Source: Pseudomonas sp. JQ170C
Lineage (GTDB): Bacteria; Pseudomonadota; Gammaproteobacteria; Pseudomonadales; Pseudomonadaceae
Direction: 5' to 3'
Assembly (NCBI RefSeq): GCF_035581345.1
Contig: NZ_CP141608.1
Location: forward strand, 1,952,501-2,016,500
DNA: 64,000 nt
The position numbers and the translations under genes were made by a program. This document shows positions 36,795 to 45,454 of the stretch, piece by piece (position 1 is the stretch's first letter; each line of letters starts with the position of its first letter). A model generated the notes under the pieces. It made no database searches. It was not told the origin of the DNA and saw nothing but the letters and a program-made list of their open reading frames with translations.

Positions 36795-37901
36795 ATGCCC
36801 GGCTCCCCCCTGCGCCTCTACCAACAGGCCATCGACCAGGACGGCTTTGTCAGTGACCCGGCCCAGGCTCAGGCTGCCAGCGCCCTGGACGCGTGCTTCA
36901 AGGCCCTGCAGCGTGGTGAAACCCCGCAGGGCGTCTACCTCTGGGGCCCGGTAGGGCGGGGCAAGACCTGGCTGATGGATCAGTTCCATGCCTGCCTGCA
37001 GGTACCCGCCCGGCGTCAGCACTTTCACCATTTCATGCGTTGGGTGCACCAGCGCCTGTTCCAGCTCAACGGCACCGCCGACCCCTTGCAGGCGCTGGCC
37101 TTGTCCCTGGCCGAAGAGATCCGCGTGCTGTGCTTCGATGAACTGTTCGTCAACGACATCGGTGACGCGATCATTCTCGGGCGCTTGTTCCAGGTGCTGT
37201 TCGAGGCCGGTGTGGTGATTGTTGCCACCTCCAACCAACCGCCCGACCAGCTATATGCCGATGGCTTCAACCGCGAGCGTTTCCTGCCGGCCATTACCGC
37301 GATCGAGCAACACATGCAGGTGCAGCCGGTCATTGGTGACCAGGACCACCGCCTGCACCCCGGCGCTGCGCAACAGCGCTATTGGGTACGCGAGCCCGGG
37401 CAGCCCCAGGCGCTGGGCGATGTGTTCACCCTGCTGCGGGGCGAGCAAGGGTGCACCGATCAGCCTGTGCAGGTGGGTTCCCGGCAGATCCAGGTGGTGC
37501 AGCGCGGCGCCACGGTGATCTGGTGCCGCTACGCCGACCTGTGCGAGCAGCCGTTGGCCGCCATGGATTTCATGGCCTTGTGCGATACCTTCAAGGCGAT
37601 CTTGCTCAGTGATGTGCCCGCCCTGGGCGCCCGCCAGCGTCCGGCGAAAATTGCCCGGGGTACCGAGGACGGCGCCGAGCGGGTGGTCGCTGGCGATCGT
37701 GAGTTGCCGCAGTTGTCGATTCACGATGACAGCGTGCGGCGTTTCATTGCGCTGGTCGATGAATGCTACGACCGTCGGGTCGCCCTGTACCTTGAAGCCG
37801 AAGTACCGCTCGAAGCGCTCTACACTCAAGGGTATCTGGAGTTCCCGTTCCGGCGAACGCTGAGCCGATTGCGGGAGATGCAACTGCAACGCTTCTGTTG
37901 A
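36795..37901 (+). CDS. AFG1/ZapE-family P-loop ATPase
   Basis: A 368-residue ATPase of the AFG1 family. Walker A is GPVGRGKTW (51-59) and Walker B is VLCFDELFV (111-119). The sensor region VVIVATSNQPPDQLYADG and the C-terminal LDVREFPRTISRLREM-like stretch (EFPFRRTLSRLREMQL) are also present. E. coli ZapE acts on the Z-ring and yeast Afg1 on mitochondrial proteins; the role of this one is unknown, and a second zapE elsewhere in the genome is likely. I start it at the ATG at 36795; longer frames read through REP DNA. The ribosome site is weak. Confidence 0.82.
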   Translation: MPGSPLRLYQQAIDQDGFVSDPAQAQAASALDACFKALQRGETPQGVYLWGPVGRGKTWLMDQFHACLQVPARRQHFHHFMRWVHQRLFQLNGTADPLQALALSLAEEIRVLCFDELFVNDIGDAIILGRLFQVLFEAGVVIVATSNQPPDQLYADGFNRERFLPAITAIEQHMQVQPVIGDQDHRLHPGAAQQRYWVREPGQPQALGDVFTLLRGEQGCTDQPVQVGSRQIQVVQRGATVIWCRYADLCEQPLAAMDFMALCDTFKAILLSDVPALGARQRPAKIARGTEDGAERVVAGDRELPQLSIHDDSVRRFIALVDECYDRRVALYLEAEVPLEALYTQGYLEFPFRRTLSRLREMQLQRFC

Positions 37902-37912
37902 AGGAGTCGATC

Positions 37913-38500
37913 ATGCAGCCGCTTTCGCTTTCGCATTATCTATTGACCATGGCCTACCAGAACGGCTGGGCAAACCACAGGCTCTACAAGGCCTGCCTGC
38001 AATTGAGCCAGGACGAGTTCGTGGCGCAACGCTGCAGTTTCTTCGGGTCGATCAAGGCGACCCTCAACCACATCCTCACGGTGGACTGGTTCTACCTCAA
38101 CGCCCTGGAATCCGAGCAGCGCGGCGAGGCGCCGGAGCCCGACACCGAACGCTTCTTCGAGCCCCAGGAACCCTTTGCCACCTGTGAAGCCCTGTATGAC
38201 GAGCAGGCGCAGGCCGACCACCGCCTGATTGCCTATTGCAGCCAGTTGCGCGACGACCAGCTACAGCGCTATGTGAGCATGGTGCGGCCTGATTGGGTCC
38301 AGCGCGAACAGCGGTTGCGCCTGCTCTCGCATCTGTTCGAGCACCAGATCCACCATCGCGGGCAGGTCCACGGCATGCTCAGCGACACGTCGGTCAGGCC
38401 GCCACAGCTCGACGAGTTCTTCTGCGAGGACGAAGCCCACCTGCGGGCCCAGGACTTCGCCGAGCTGGGCTGGACCGAAGCACAGATCTGGGGGCGCTAG
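37913..38500 (+). CDS. DinB/YfiT-family putative metal-dependent protein
   Basis: A 195-residue four-helix protein of the DinB superfamily, whose members use a three-His metal site in thiol transfer or unknown reactions. Candidate ligands are His in ATLNHILTVD and the pair in FEHQIHHRGQVHGML. The ATG at 37913 has AAGGAG seven bases upstream. It follows the AFG1-like gene by 11 bases on the same strand, so they may be co-transcribed. The stop codon overlaps that of the convergent hydrolase gene (CTAG). Confidence 0.82.
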   Translation: MQPLSLSHYLLTMAYQNGWANHRLYKACLQLSQDEFVAQRCSFFGSIKATLNHILTVDWFYLNALESEQRGEAPEPDTERFFEPQEPFATCEALYDEQAQADHRLIAYCSQLRDDQLQRYVSMVRPDWVQREQRLRLLSHLFEHQIHHRGQVHGMLSDTSVRPPQLDEFFCEDEAHLRAQDFAELGWTEAQIWGR

Positions 38501-39495
38501 CGCCCCAGCCAACCGAGCAGGGCCTGATGAAAGCGCTCCGGCGCCTCGATCTGCGGCGCATGCCCAAGGCCCGGGAACTCCACCAGCTCGCCTTGGGGTA
38601 TGAGCTTGCTCACCTCCTTGCCCAAGGTCTTGTAGTGACCGAGCCGGGCCTTGACCTCGGGTGAGGCGATGTCGCTGCCGATGGCGGTGGTATCGGCATC
38701 GCCGATCAGCAGCAGGGTCGGCATCTGCAGATCCTTGAATTCATAGACCACCGGCTGGGTGAAGATCATGTCGTAGATCAGCGCCGAGTTCCACGCCACC
38801 GCCTTGTGCCCGGGCCCCTGGTTGAGCCCTACCAGCATTTGCACCCAATGCTCGTACTCGGGCTTCCAGCGCCCGGCGTAATAGGTGTTGCGCTCGTAGT
38901 TGCGCACCCCTTCGGCATTGAGCTTGAGCTCGCGTTCATGCCATTGATCGACGGTGCGATAGGGCACGCCCAGGGCTTTCCAGTCCTCGAGGCCGATGGG
39001 GTTCACCAGCGCCAGGCGTTCGATCTGCCGGGGGTAGAGCAAGGCATAACGGGTGGCGAGCATGCCGCCGGTGGAGTGGCCGAGCAGGCTGGCCTTGCTG
39101 ACCCCCAATTGCTTGAGCAGGGCGTGGGTGTTGTCGGCCAGTTGCTGGAAGCTGTACTGGTAATGCGCCGGTTTGCTGGAGCTGCAAAAGCCGATCTGGT
39201 CCGGGGCGATAACCCGGTAGCCGGCGTCACTCAGGGCCTTGATAGTGGTTTCCCAGGTGGCGGCGCAGAAGTTCTTGCCGTGCATCAGTACCAGGGTCCG
39301 GCCGTTGGCCTTGCCGCTGGCGGCAACGTCCATGTAGCCCATCTGCAGGGGCTGGCCCTGGGACTGGAAGTCAAAGTGCTTGAGGGGGTAGGGGTAGCTG
39401 AAACCTTCGAGTTGCGCGCCATAGGTCGGGGGCTGGGCGGCGAAGGCGTGGCTGGCGAGCAGGCCGCTCAGGGCCAGGGCGGATAAGCGCAGCAT
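38497..39495 (-). CDS. Secreted alpha/beta-hydrolase
   Basis: A 332-residue protein with a signal peptide (MLRLSALALSGLLASHAFA) and an alpha/beta-hydrolase fold. The oxyanion HGKNFCAATW follows LVLM. The nucleophile elbow is LLGHSTGGMLATRYAL, and DADTTAIG and GLGHAPQIEAPERF give the acid and His of the triad. It is probably periplasmic. Substrate is unknown; epoxide hydrolase-like and esterase activities are both possible. It lies 58 bases after the YqaA-like gene on the same strand. Confidence 0.85.
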   Translation of the reverse strand: MLRLSALALSGLLASHAFAAQPPTYGAQLEGFSYPYPLKHFDFQSQGQPLQMGYMDVAASGKANGRTLVLMHGKNFCAATWETTIKALSDAGYRVIAPDQIGFCSSSKPAHYQYSFQQLADNTHALLKQLGVSKASLLGHSTGGMLATRYALLYPRQIERLALVNPIGLEDWKALGVPYRTVDQWHERELKLNAEGVRNYERNTYYAGRWKPEYEHWVQMLVGLNQGPGHKAVAWNSALIYDMIFTQPVVYEFKDLQMPTLLLIGDADTTAIGSDIASPEVKARLGHYKTLGKEVSKLIPQGELVEFPGLGHAPQIEAPERFHQALLGWLGR

Positions 39496-39553
39496 GGGGG
39501 CACTCCGTGTTGAGCCGTGGGTTCAGGCTCAGACTGTACCCGCCCGCAAGGAT

Positions 39554-39988
39554 TCAATGTTGCATCCAGCCCAGTGTCACCAGGGCCAGCACCAGGTAGC
39601 GACCGGCCTTGGCCACGGTCACCAGCAACAAAAAGCGCCAGAACGGTTCGCGCATGATCCCGGCGATCAGGGTCAACGGGTCACCGATCACCGGCATCCA
39701 GCTCAGCAGCAGCGACCACTGCCCATAGCGCTGGTATCGCTGCTGGGCTTTTTCCAGTTGGGCGGGCTTGAACGGAAACCAGCGCCGGTCACGCAGGTGC
39801 TCGATGCCGCGGCCCAGCAGCCAGTTGACGATCGAGCCCAGCACATTGCCGGCGGTGGCAATCAGCAGCAGGCTGACCACCGCCTGCGGGTCGCGCACCA
39901 ACAGGCCCACCAGCACGGCTTCCGATTGCAGCGGCAACAGGGTGGCGGCGCCAAAGGCGCTGAGAAACAGCGCCCATTCACTCAACAT
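39554..39988 (-). CDS. YqaA/DedA-family membrane protein
   Basis: A 144-residue inner-membrane protein of the VTT/DedA superfamily, YqaA type. Features are the hydrophobic N-terminus with LLPLQSEAVLVGLL, GNVLGSIVNWLLGRG, and the loop WMPVIGDPLTLIAGIMREPF with the GDP motif conserved in the family. DedA proteins are linked to membrane homeostasis and some to lipid flipping. It lies 10 bases after the DUF411 gene of the copper operon, so it may belong to that transcript; a link to metal handling is inference. Confidence 0.85.
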   Translation of the reverse strand: MLSEWALFLSAFGAATLLPLQSEAVLVGLLVRDPQAVVSLLLIATAGNVLGSIVNWLLGRGIEHLRDRRWFPFKPAQLEKAQQRYQRYGQWSLLLSWMPVIGDPLTLIAGIMREPFWRFLLLVTVAKAGRYLVLALVTLGWMQH

Positions 39989-39998
39989 TCAGGGCAGA

Positions 39999-40427
39999 TC
40001 AGTAGTTGGCGACCACTTCGTCGCGGCCATCCTGGGTCAGGCCAATGACTTCGTAGGCGTCCTTGTGATCGCCCATTTCCATGCCCGGCGAGCCCATGGG
40101 CATACCCGGTACGGCCAGGCCCTTGAGGTCGGAGCGCTTGGCCAGCAGCTTGACCTGCTCGGCCGGTACATGGCCTTCGACGAACTTGCCGTCGATCACG
40201 CCGGTGTGGCACGAAGCCAGGCGTGGTGCCACGCCCAGGCGCTGCTTGACCGCGCTCATGTTCGGCTCGACATGGTCATTGACGGTAAAGCCGTTGTCGC
40301 GCAGGTGGGTGATCCACTCCTTGCAGCAACCGCAGTTGGGGTCGCGGTAGACGTCGATGGTCTGGCCGGCCTGGGCCAGGGTGCTCAGGGCCAGCAGGCC
40401 GAAAGCGGCGATTTTCTTGCTCAACAT
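39999..40427 (-). CDS. DUF411 periplasmic metal-binding protein of the copper operon
   Basis: A 142-residue precursor with a signal peptide (MLSKKIAAFGLLALSTLAQA) and a DUF411 domain. The metal-ligand motif is DPNCGCCKEW, followed by ASCHTGVIDGKFVEGHVP and a Met-rich PGMPMGSPGMEMGD. DUF411 proteins, sometimes annotated CopG-like, sit in copper-resistance loci and probably bind Cu(I). The ATG at 40427 has GGAG seven bases upstream. It follows copB by 15 bases on the same strand. Confidence 0.88.
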   Translation of the reverse strand: MLSKKIAAFGLLALSTLAQAGQTIDVYRDPNCGCCKEWITHLRDNGFTVNDHVEPNMSAVKQRLGVAPRLASCHTGVIDGKFVEGHVPAEQVKLLAKRSDLKGLAVPGMPMGSPGMEMGDHKDAYEVIGLTQDGRDEVVANY

Positions 40428-40442
40428 GGTCACTCTCCAAGA

Positions 40443-41354
40443 CTAGAAACGCAGGCGGACACCAGCGACCAGGCGGGTCTGGCCGATGTCGCCATCGTCA
40501 TCACGGATCTGTTCGGCGGCATTGCCGTAGCTCCGGTTGAAACTCACGCCCAGGTAAGGGGCAAATCCACGGGTGATCTCGTACCGCAGGCGCACGCCGA
40601 TTTCACTGTCGGCAAGGCCGCTGCCCTGGTCGCGGCTGGCGTCGTTGCGGCCATAGAAATTGGCCTCCAGGGACGGCTCGAGTATCCAGCGATTGGTCAG
40701 CAGGATAGCGTAACTGCTCTCCAGACGCAGCGCGGTTTGTTGACGCTCACCCACATAGGCAGTGGCTTCCAGTTCCAGGCCATAGAGCGGCATGCCCTGA
40801 ATGCCGAATGCCGCCCATGCCTGGCCGCTGGCCGGTTTGAAGTCCTGGCGCACGCCGCCCACCAGTTCCCACCAGGGGCTGATGGCATGTCCCCACAGTG
40901 CCTGCAGTTCGGCCTTGTGGGTGACGCCGTTTTCACGCTCGCCTTCGGTGCGCAGCCAGAGCCGGTCGATGTCGCCGCCGATCCAGGCATTGGCGTTCCA
41001 GTTCAGCACGTCGCGGCTGTCGTAGTTCTGGTACTCCAGTTGCTCGACGATCACCGCCCAGTTGACCTGCTTGTCATGCACGGTGTGACCGGGCAAGGGC
41101 GGGAAGGCGGCGCGACGGTCGGCGTCGGTGATGGGGCGCAGGGGCGTGCGCGGCGTGTCCGGGGCCTGAGCATGATCCATGGCGCCGTGGTCCATCGTGG
41201 CGTGGTTCATAGTGCCGTGGCCCATGCTGCCGTGCTCCATCGTGCCGTGGTTCATTGCAGCATGGTCCATCTGCTGGGCACGGCCGTCTTCGCTGGCCAG
41301 CAGGGCGAGTACGGCCAGGCTGCCCAGCCATGGGCGATTGAATGGCTTATTCAT
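40443..41354 (-). CDS. copB: Copper resistance protein CopB (outer-membrane barrel)
   Basis: A 303-residue precursor with a signal peptide (about 1-26). A Met/His repeat follows ([20 protein letters not shown], then [14 protein letters not shown]), built on a 15-base unit MxHxx. The C-terminal part is an outer-membrane beta-barrel domain ending [10 protein letters not shown]. CopB is thought to sequester or move copper at the outer membrane. The ATG at 41354 overlaps the copA stop by eight bases. Upstream in-frame sequence lies inside copA and is not used. Confidence 0.93.
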   Translation of the reverse strand: MNKPFNRPWLGSLAVLALLASEDGRAQQMDHAAMNHGTMEHGSMGHGTMNHATMDHGAMDHAQAPDTPRTPLRPITDADRRAAFPPLPGHTVHDKQVNWAVIVEQLEYQNYDSRDVLNWNANAWIGGDIDRLWLRTEGERENGVTHKAELQALWGHAISPWWELVGGVRQDFKPASGQAWAAFGIQGMPLYGLELEATAYVGERQQTALRLESSYAILLTNRWILEPSLEANFYGRNDASRDQGSGLADSEIGVRLRYEITRGFAPYLGVSFNRSYGNAAEQIRDDDGDIGQTRLVAGVRLRF

Positions 41355-43083
41355 CGACGCGTACCTCGCGGAACATGCCCATCTCCATGTGGTAGAGCAG
41401 GTGGCAGTGATAGGCCCAGCGCCCCAGGGCATCGGCGCTGACCCGGTAACTGCGCCGGCTCCCCGGCGGGATGTCGAGGGTGTGCTTGCGCACCTGGAAG
41501 CGGCCGTGCTCGTCCTCAAGGTCACTCCACAAACCGTGCAAGTGGATGGGGTGGGCCATCATGGTGTCGTTGACCAGGGTGATGCGCAGGCGCTCGCCGT
41601 AGGTCAGGCGCAGCGGCTCGGCGTCGGAGAACTTGATGCCGTTGAACGACCAGGCGAAGCGTTCCATGTGGCCGGTCAGGTGCAGCTCGATTTCCCGGGA
41701 CGGCTCGCGGCCGTCGGGGTCGGCAAAGGTGCTCTTGAGGTCGGCGTAGGTCAGTACCCGGCGACCGTTGTTGCGCAGGCCAATGCCCGGGTCGGCGAGG
41801 TTGGGCTTGGGACTCATGGTTTGCATGTCGACCAGCGGATTGCCGGTTTCGCTGGCCGGGTGGGCCTGCATGCCGGACATGGCGCCGTGGTCCATACCCT
41901 GCATGCCGGCCATCTTGCTGTGGTCCATGCCACCCATGCCTCCCATGCCTCCCATTGCGTCCATACCGCCGTGGCCCATGTCGGCCATGGTCAGGATCGG
42001 CCGCGGGTCGGGTGCCGGCACGGGTGCGCTCAATCCGGCGCTGCGGGCCAGGGTGCCGCGGGCATAGCCGGTGCGGTCCATGCTCTGGGCATAGAGGGTG
42101 TACGCGGGCAGGTCGCCGACCTGTACCAGCACATCGTAGGTTTCCGCCACGGCGATGCGCAGTTCATCCACCGTCACCGGGTGCACCGGCATGCCATCGG
42201 CGGCGATTACCGTCAGCTTCAGCCCCGGGATGCGGAAGTCGAAGTAGCTCATGGCCGAGCCGTTGATCAGGCGCAGGCGCACGGTTTCACCCGGCTGGAA
42301 CAGGCAGGTGAAGTTGCCGTCCGGGGGCTGGCCATTGAGCAGGTAGGTGTAGGTGGCGGCGCTGATGTCGGCAAGGTCGGTGGGGCTCATGCGCATCTGC
42401 GCCCAGCCCTTGCGCTCGGCCACGGTCTTCGACCAGCCGTGCAGCGCCACGTCGTCGATGAAGTCGCCGACGGTGCGCTTGTGGTAGTTGAAGGCGTCGG
42501 ACTGTTTTTTCAGCGTGGCCATCAGTTCATCGGGCGCCTGGTCGCTCCAGTCGCTGAGCAACAGCACATAGTCGCGCTGGTAGCGATGAGGCTCGGGTGC
42601 CTTGGGCTCGATGACGATCGCGCCGTACACCCCGGCCTGTTCCTGCAGGCCGGAATGGCTGTGGTACCAGTAGGTGCCGCTTTGCTGCAGGGTGAACTGG
42701 TAGAGGTAGTCGCCACCGGGCTCGATGCCGGCAAAGCTCAGGCCCGGCACGCCGTCCATGTTGGCCGGCAGGATGATGCCGTGCCAATGCAGCGAGGTCG
42801 GCTCGGCCAGGCGATTGCGCACGCGCAGGGTCACTGTGTCGCCTTCGCGCCATCGCAGCACCGGGCCTGGCAGGCTGTTGTTGATGGTCAGTGCAGTGCG
42901 CGGTCGGCCGGTGATGTTGACCGGCGTCTGGCCAATGAACAGGTCGAAGTCGCGGCCGGCGAGTTCATTGCCCAGCGGGGTGCTGGCGGCAAAGGCGGGC
43001 AGGCGCCAGAGGCCAAGGCCGGCCAGGGTACTGGCGGCGGCGAAGCCTTTGACGAAGGTACGGCGGGAGGGATGTCGGAGCAT
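41347..43083 (-). CDS. copA: Multicopper oxidase CopA (periplasmic)
   Basis: A 578-residue multicopper oxidase with a twin-arginine signal ([11 protein letters not shown], 6-16). Copper ligands are HWHG (99-102), HSHS (141-144), HPIHLHG near the C-terminus and [12 protein letters not shown] (559-570). The Met-rich loop in the third quarter ([20 protein letters not shown]) binds extra copper. It oxidises Cu(I) and protects the periplasm. First gene of copA-copB-DUF411-(yqaA); copC, copD and a copRS pair are not in the window. A CopR-like site lies upstream. Confidence 0.94.
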   Translation of the reverse strand: MLRHPSRRTFVKGFAAASTLAGLGLWRLPAFAASTPLGNELAGRDFDLFIGQTPVNITGRPRTALTINNSLPGPVLRWREGDTVTLRVRNRLAEPTSLHWHGIILPANMDGVPGLSFAGIEPGGDYLYQFTLQQSGTYWYHSHSGLQEQAGVYGAIVIEPKAPEPHRYQRDYVLLLSDWSDQAPDELMATLKKQSDAFNYHKRTVGDFIDDVALHGWSKTVAERKGWAQMRMSPTDLADISAATYTYLLNGQPPDGNFTCLFQPGETVRLRLINGSAMSYFDFRIPGLKLTVIAADGMPVHPVTVDELRIAVAETYDVLVQVGDLPAYTLYAQSMDRTGYARGTLARSAGLSAPVPAPDPRPILTMADMGHGGMDAMGGMGGMGGMDHSKMAGMQGMDHGAMSGMQAHPASETGNPLVDMQTMSPKPNLADPGIGLRNNGRRVLTYADLKSTFADPDGREPSREIELHLTGHMERFAWSFNGIKFSDAEPLRLTYGERLRITLVNDTMMAHPIHLHGLWSDLEDEHGRFQVRKHTLDIPPGSRRSYRVSADALGRWAYHCHLLYHMEMGMFREVRVDE

Positions 43084-43153
43084 GTCATTGCCAATCCAGT
43101 AGCGATGGTGGCTCGACAGTAGTCAGTGGCGACTGTCAGAAAACTGAGACGCA

Positions 43154-43170
43154 GATTACAGATTTGTCAG
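43154..43170 (-). promoter_or_regulatory. Cop-box-like site upstream of copA
   Basis: The minus strand reads CTGACAAATCTGTAATC, similar to the TGACA-N4-TGTAAT sites bound by CopR/CusR-type regulators. It lies 70-90 bases upstream of the copA ATG. Confidence 0.4.
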
Positions 43171-43277
43171 TTGCCCTCGCGCGCCTGTAATGACGAAGGC
43201 TGTAGGGCGCAGCTTTTCGCCGGCCGCTTCCTGCGTTAGCCTTGAGGGCTCAGCACCATTGGGGGCAAGGAGTATCC

Positions 43278-44024
43278 ATGGACAAGGTCATCGTGATCAC
43301 CGGCGCCAGCCGCGGCATTGGCGCCGCAACGGCACGCCTGGCGGCCCGTGAGGGGTATCGCATCTGCATCAACTACCTGAGCGACGACGAGGCGGCCCAG
43401 CGTGTGCTGGCCGAGGTGCGTGAGCTGGGTGCCGAGGCCATCGTGGTCAAGGCCGACGTGAGTGTCGAAGACGAAATCATCCAGCTGTTCCACCGCGTCG
43501 ATACCGAGCTGGGCCCTGTGACCGCGCTGGTCAATAACGCCGGGACCATCGGGCAGAAAAGCCGGGTCGAGGAGGTGTCGGAATTCCGCCTGCTCAAGTT
43601 GATGAAAACCAACGTGGTCGGGCCGATCCTGTGCGCCAAGCACGCCTTGCAGCGCATGTCGACGCGCCACGGCGGCCAGGGCGGCAGCATCGTCAACGTG
43701 TCATCGGTCGCCGCCCGCCTGGGGTCGCCCAACGAGTACGTCGACTACGCCGCCACCAAGGGCGCGCTGGATACCTTTACCGTGGGGCTGGCCAAGGAAG
43801 TGGCGGGAGAGGGCGTACGGGTCAATGCAGTGCGCCCAGGCTATATCTTCACCGACTTCCACGCCCTGAGCGGCGACCCGGACCGGGTCAGCAAGCTTGA
43901 GCCAGGCATCCCCATGGGCCGTGGCGGCCAGGCCGAGGAAGTGGCCGAGGCGATCATCTGGCTGCTGTCGGACAAGGCGTCCTATTCCACCGGCAGTTTC
44001 GTCGATCTGGGCGGCGGGCGCTGA
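43278..44024 (+). CDS. Short-chain dehydrogenase/reductase (glucose-dehydrogenase-like SDR)
   Basis: A 248-residue classical SDR. The Rossmann motif is TGASRGIGAA (8-17), NNAGT follows, and the catalytic set is Ser in VNVSSVAARLG and YxxxK in YVDYAATKGAL. The tail GSFVDLGGGR matches 3-oxoacyl-ACP-reductase-like and glucose-dehydrogenase-like SDRs. Basic residues after the glycine motif suggest NADP(H). Substrate is unknown. The ATG at 43278 has AAGGAG. It ends directly against the convergent kinase gene. Confidence 0.88.
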   Translation: MDKVIVITGASRGIGAATARLAAREGYRICINYLSDDEAAQRVLAEVRELGAEAIVVKADVSVEDEIIQLFHRVDTELGPVTALVNNAGTIGQKSRVEEVSEFRLLKLMKTNVVGPILCAKHALQRMSTRHGGQGGSIVNVSSVAARLGSPNEYVDYAATKGALDTFTVGLAKEVAGEGVRVNAVRPGYIFTDFHALSGDPDRVSKLEPGIPMGRGGQAEEVAEAIIWLLSDKASYSTGSFVDLGGGR

Positions 44025-45374
44025 TCAGCCGCCCGGGTTCTCGTCCTGCTCAAGGCGCGGCAAGTACAGATGGATGCTGGTGCCCTGGCCCGGCGCGGAC
44101 TGCACCCGCGCCTGGCCACCGGACTGGCGCACAAACCCATAGACCATCGACAGGCCCAGGCCGGTGCCCTGGCCCACGGGCTTGGTGGTGAAAAACGGAT
44201 CGAATACCCGCCGCTGCACCTCGGGTGACATGCCCGTGCCGTCGTCGCTGACGCTCAAGCGCAGATAGTGCCCGGGTGTCAGGTCAAGCAGCGCCGCGTC
44301 CTGGGTATCGAGCAGCACGTTGCGGGTCTCGATGCTGATGTGCCCGTAGCCCGGCAGTGCATCGCGGGCGTTGAGGCACAGATTGAGCAACGCATTTTCC
44401 AGCTGTGGCGGATCAACGAAGGTCTGCCACGGCGGGGTGCTGGTGATGACGTTGATTTCGATCTGCGGGCCGACGCTGCGACGGATCAGCTCTTCCATGC
44501 CGACCACCAGCGCGTTTACATCGGTGGGGCGCGGCTCCAGCAACTGGCGTCGGGAAAAGGCCAGCAATCGCTGGATCAACGACGCCGCGCGGTTGGAGGC
44601 TTCCTCGGCGGTGCCGAGCAAGCGGTCAACGTCCTGGTGGCGACCTTTGGCCAGCAGGTTGCGCGAGATCTGCAGGGCGCCCAATACACCGGTGAGCAGG
44701 TTGTTGAAGTCATGGGCGATGCCGCCGGTGAGCTGGCCTACGGCTTCCATTTTCTGTGACTGGCGCAAGGCTTCTTCGGCCTTGTGCAGTTGATGCTGTT
44801 CTTGCTTGAGTTCAGCCACGGCCTGGGCTATCCGTTGCTCCAGGCCTTCATTGAGCCGCTTGAGCGCGCCTTGCGCCCGTATGCGCTCGGTGATGTCCTG
44901 GAACAGCACCGCCACTTGACCGCGGCTGGCCGGTTCCATGCGAAATGCACAGATACTCAGGAAGCGTCTGGTGGCGACCAGTTCCTGTTCAAAGCGCACC
45001 GGCTCGCCCGTCAGTAACACCGGACGGTAACGCTCGATCCAGTCATCGGCCTCGGCGCCCACCATGCCCCTGAGCGTTTGCCCGACCACATGCTCGATGC
45101 CCGCATGTTTGGCATAGGCTGCGTTGGCTTCGATATGGATGTAGTCGCTGAGTGGACCGTGGGGGCCATCGAAGAACTCGATGATGCAGAAGCCTTCGTC
45201 CATGGTGTCGAACAAAAACAGATAACGCTGCCGGGCTTCGGCCAGGGCCTGTTCGATCTGTGCCTGGACGCGCTCATGGGCGTTGCGCTGCGCCAACTGG
45301 GCCTTGAGTTGCGTGTTTTGCAACTGGAGGGCCTCCAGCTGTTCGCGCAGCGTGTCGAGTTCGCTTGATGGCAT
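44025..45374 (-). CDS. Orphan PAS-domain sensor histidine kinase
   Basis: A 449-residue cytoplasmic kinase with a coiled-coil start (LDTLREQLEALQLQNTQLKA), a PAS domain (about 45-165: FLFDTMDEGFCIIEFFDGPH and FQDITERIRAQGALKRL) and a second coiled coil. The phospho-acceptor is in GGIAHDFNNLLTGVLG. ATP-site motifs are LLNLCLNARDALPG, VSDDGTGM and GQGTGLGLSMVYG. It has no membrane segment and no receiver domain, and no response regulator gene is adjacent. I use the ATG at 45374; the longer frame upstream lies in non-coding sequence. Confidence 0.85.
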   Translation of the reverse strand: MPSSELDTLREQLEALQLQNTQLKAQLAQRNAHERVQAQIEQALAEARQRYLFLFDTMDEGFCIIEFFDGPHGPLSDYIHIEANAAYAKHAGIEHVVGQTLRGMVGAEADDWIERYRPVLLTGEPVRFEQELVATRRFLSICAFRMEPASRGQVAVLFQDITERIRAQGALKRLNEGLEQRIAQAVAELKQEQHQLHKAEEALRQSQKMEAVGQLTGGIAHDFNNLLTGVLGALQISRNLLAKGRHQDVDRLLGTAEEASNRAASLIQRLLAFSRRQLLEPRPTDVNALVVGMEELIRRSVGPQIEINVITSTPPWQTFVDPPQLENALLNLCLNARDALPGYGHISIETRNVLLDTQDAALLDLTPGHYLRLSVSDDGTGMSPEVQRRVFDPFFTTKPVGQGTGLGLSMVYGFVRQSGGQARVQSAPGQGTSIHLYLPRLEQDENPGG

Positions 45375-45454
45375 ACGGGAGTTCCGGCCGGGAGACCTGA
45401 AACTGTAGCGCTCCAGGCGGCACTCAACAATGCTGTCGAGGCACGCCTGGCGGT

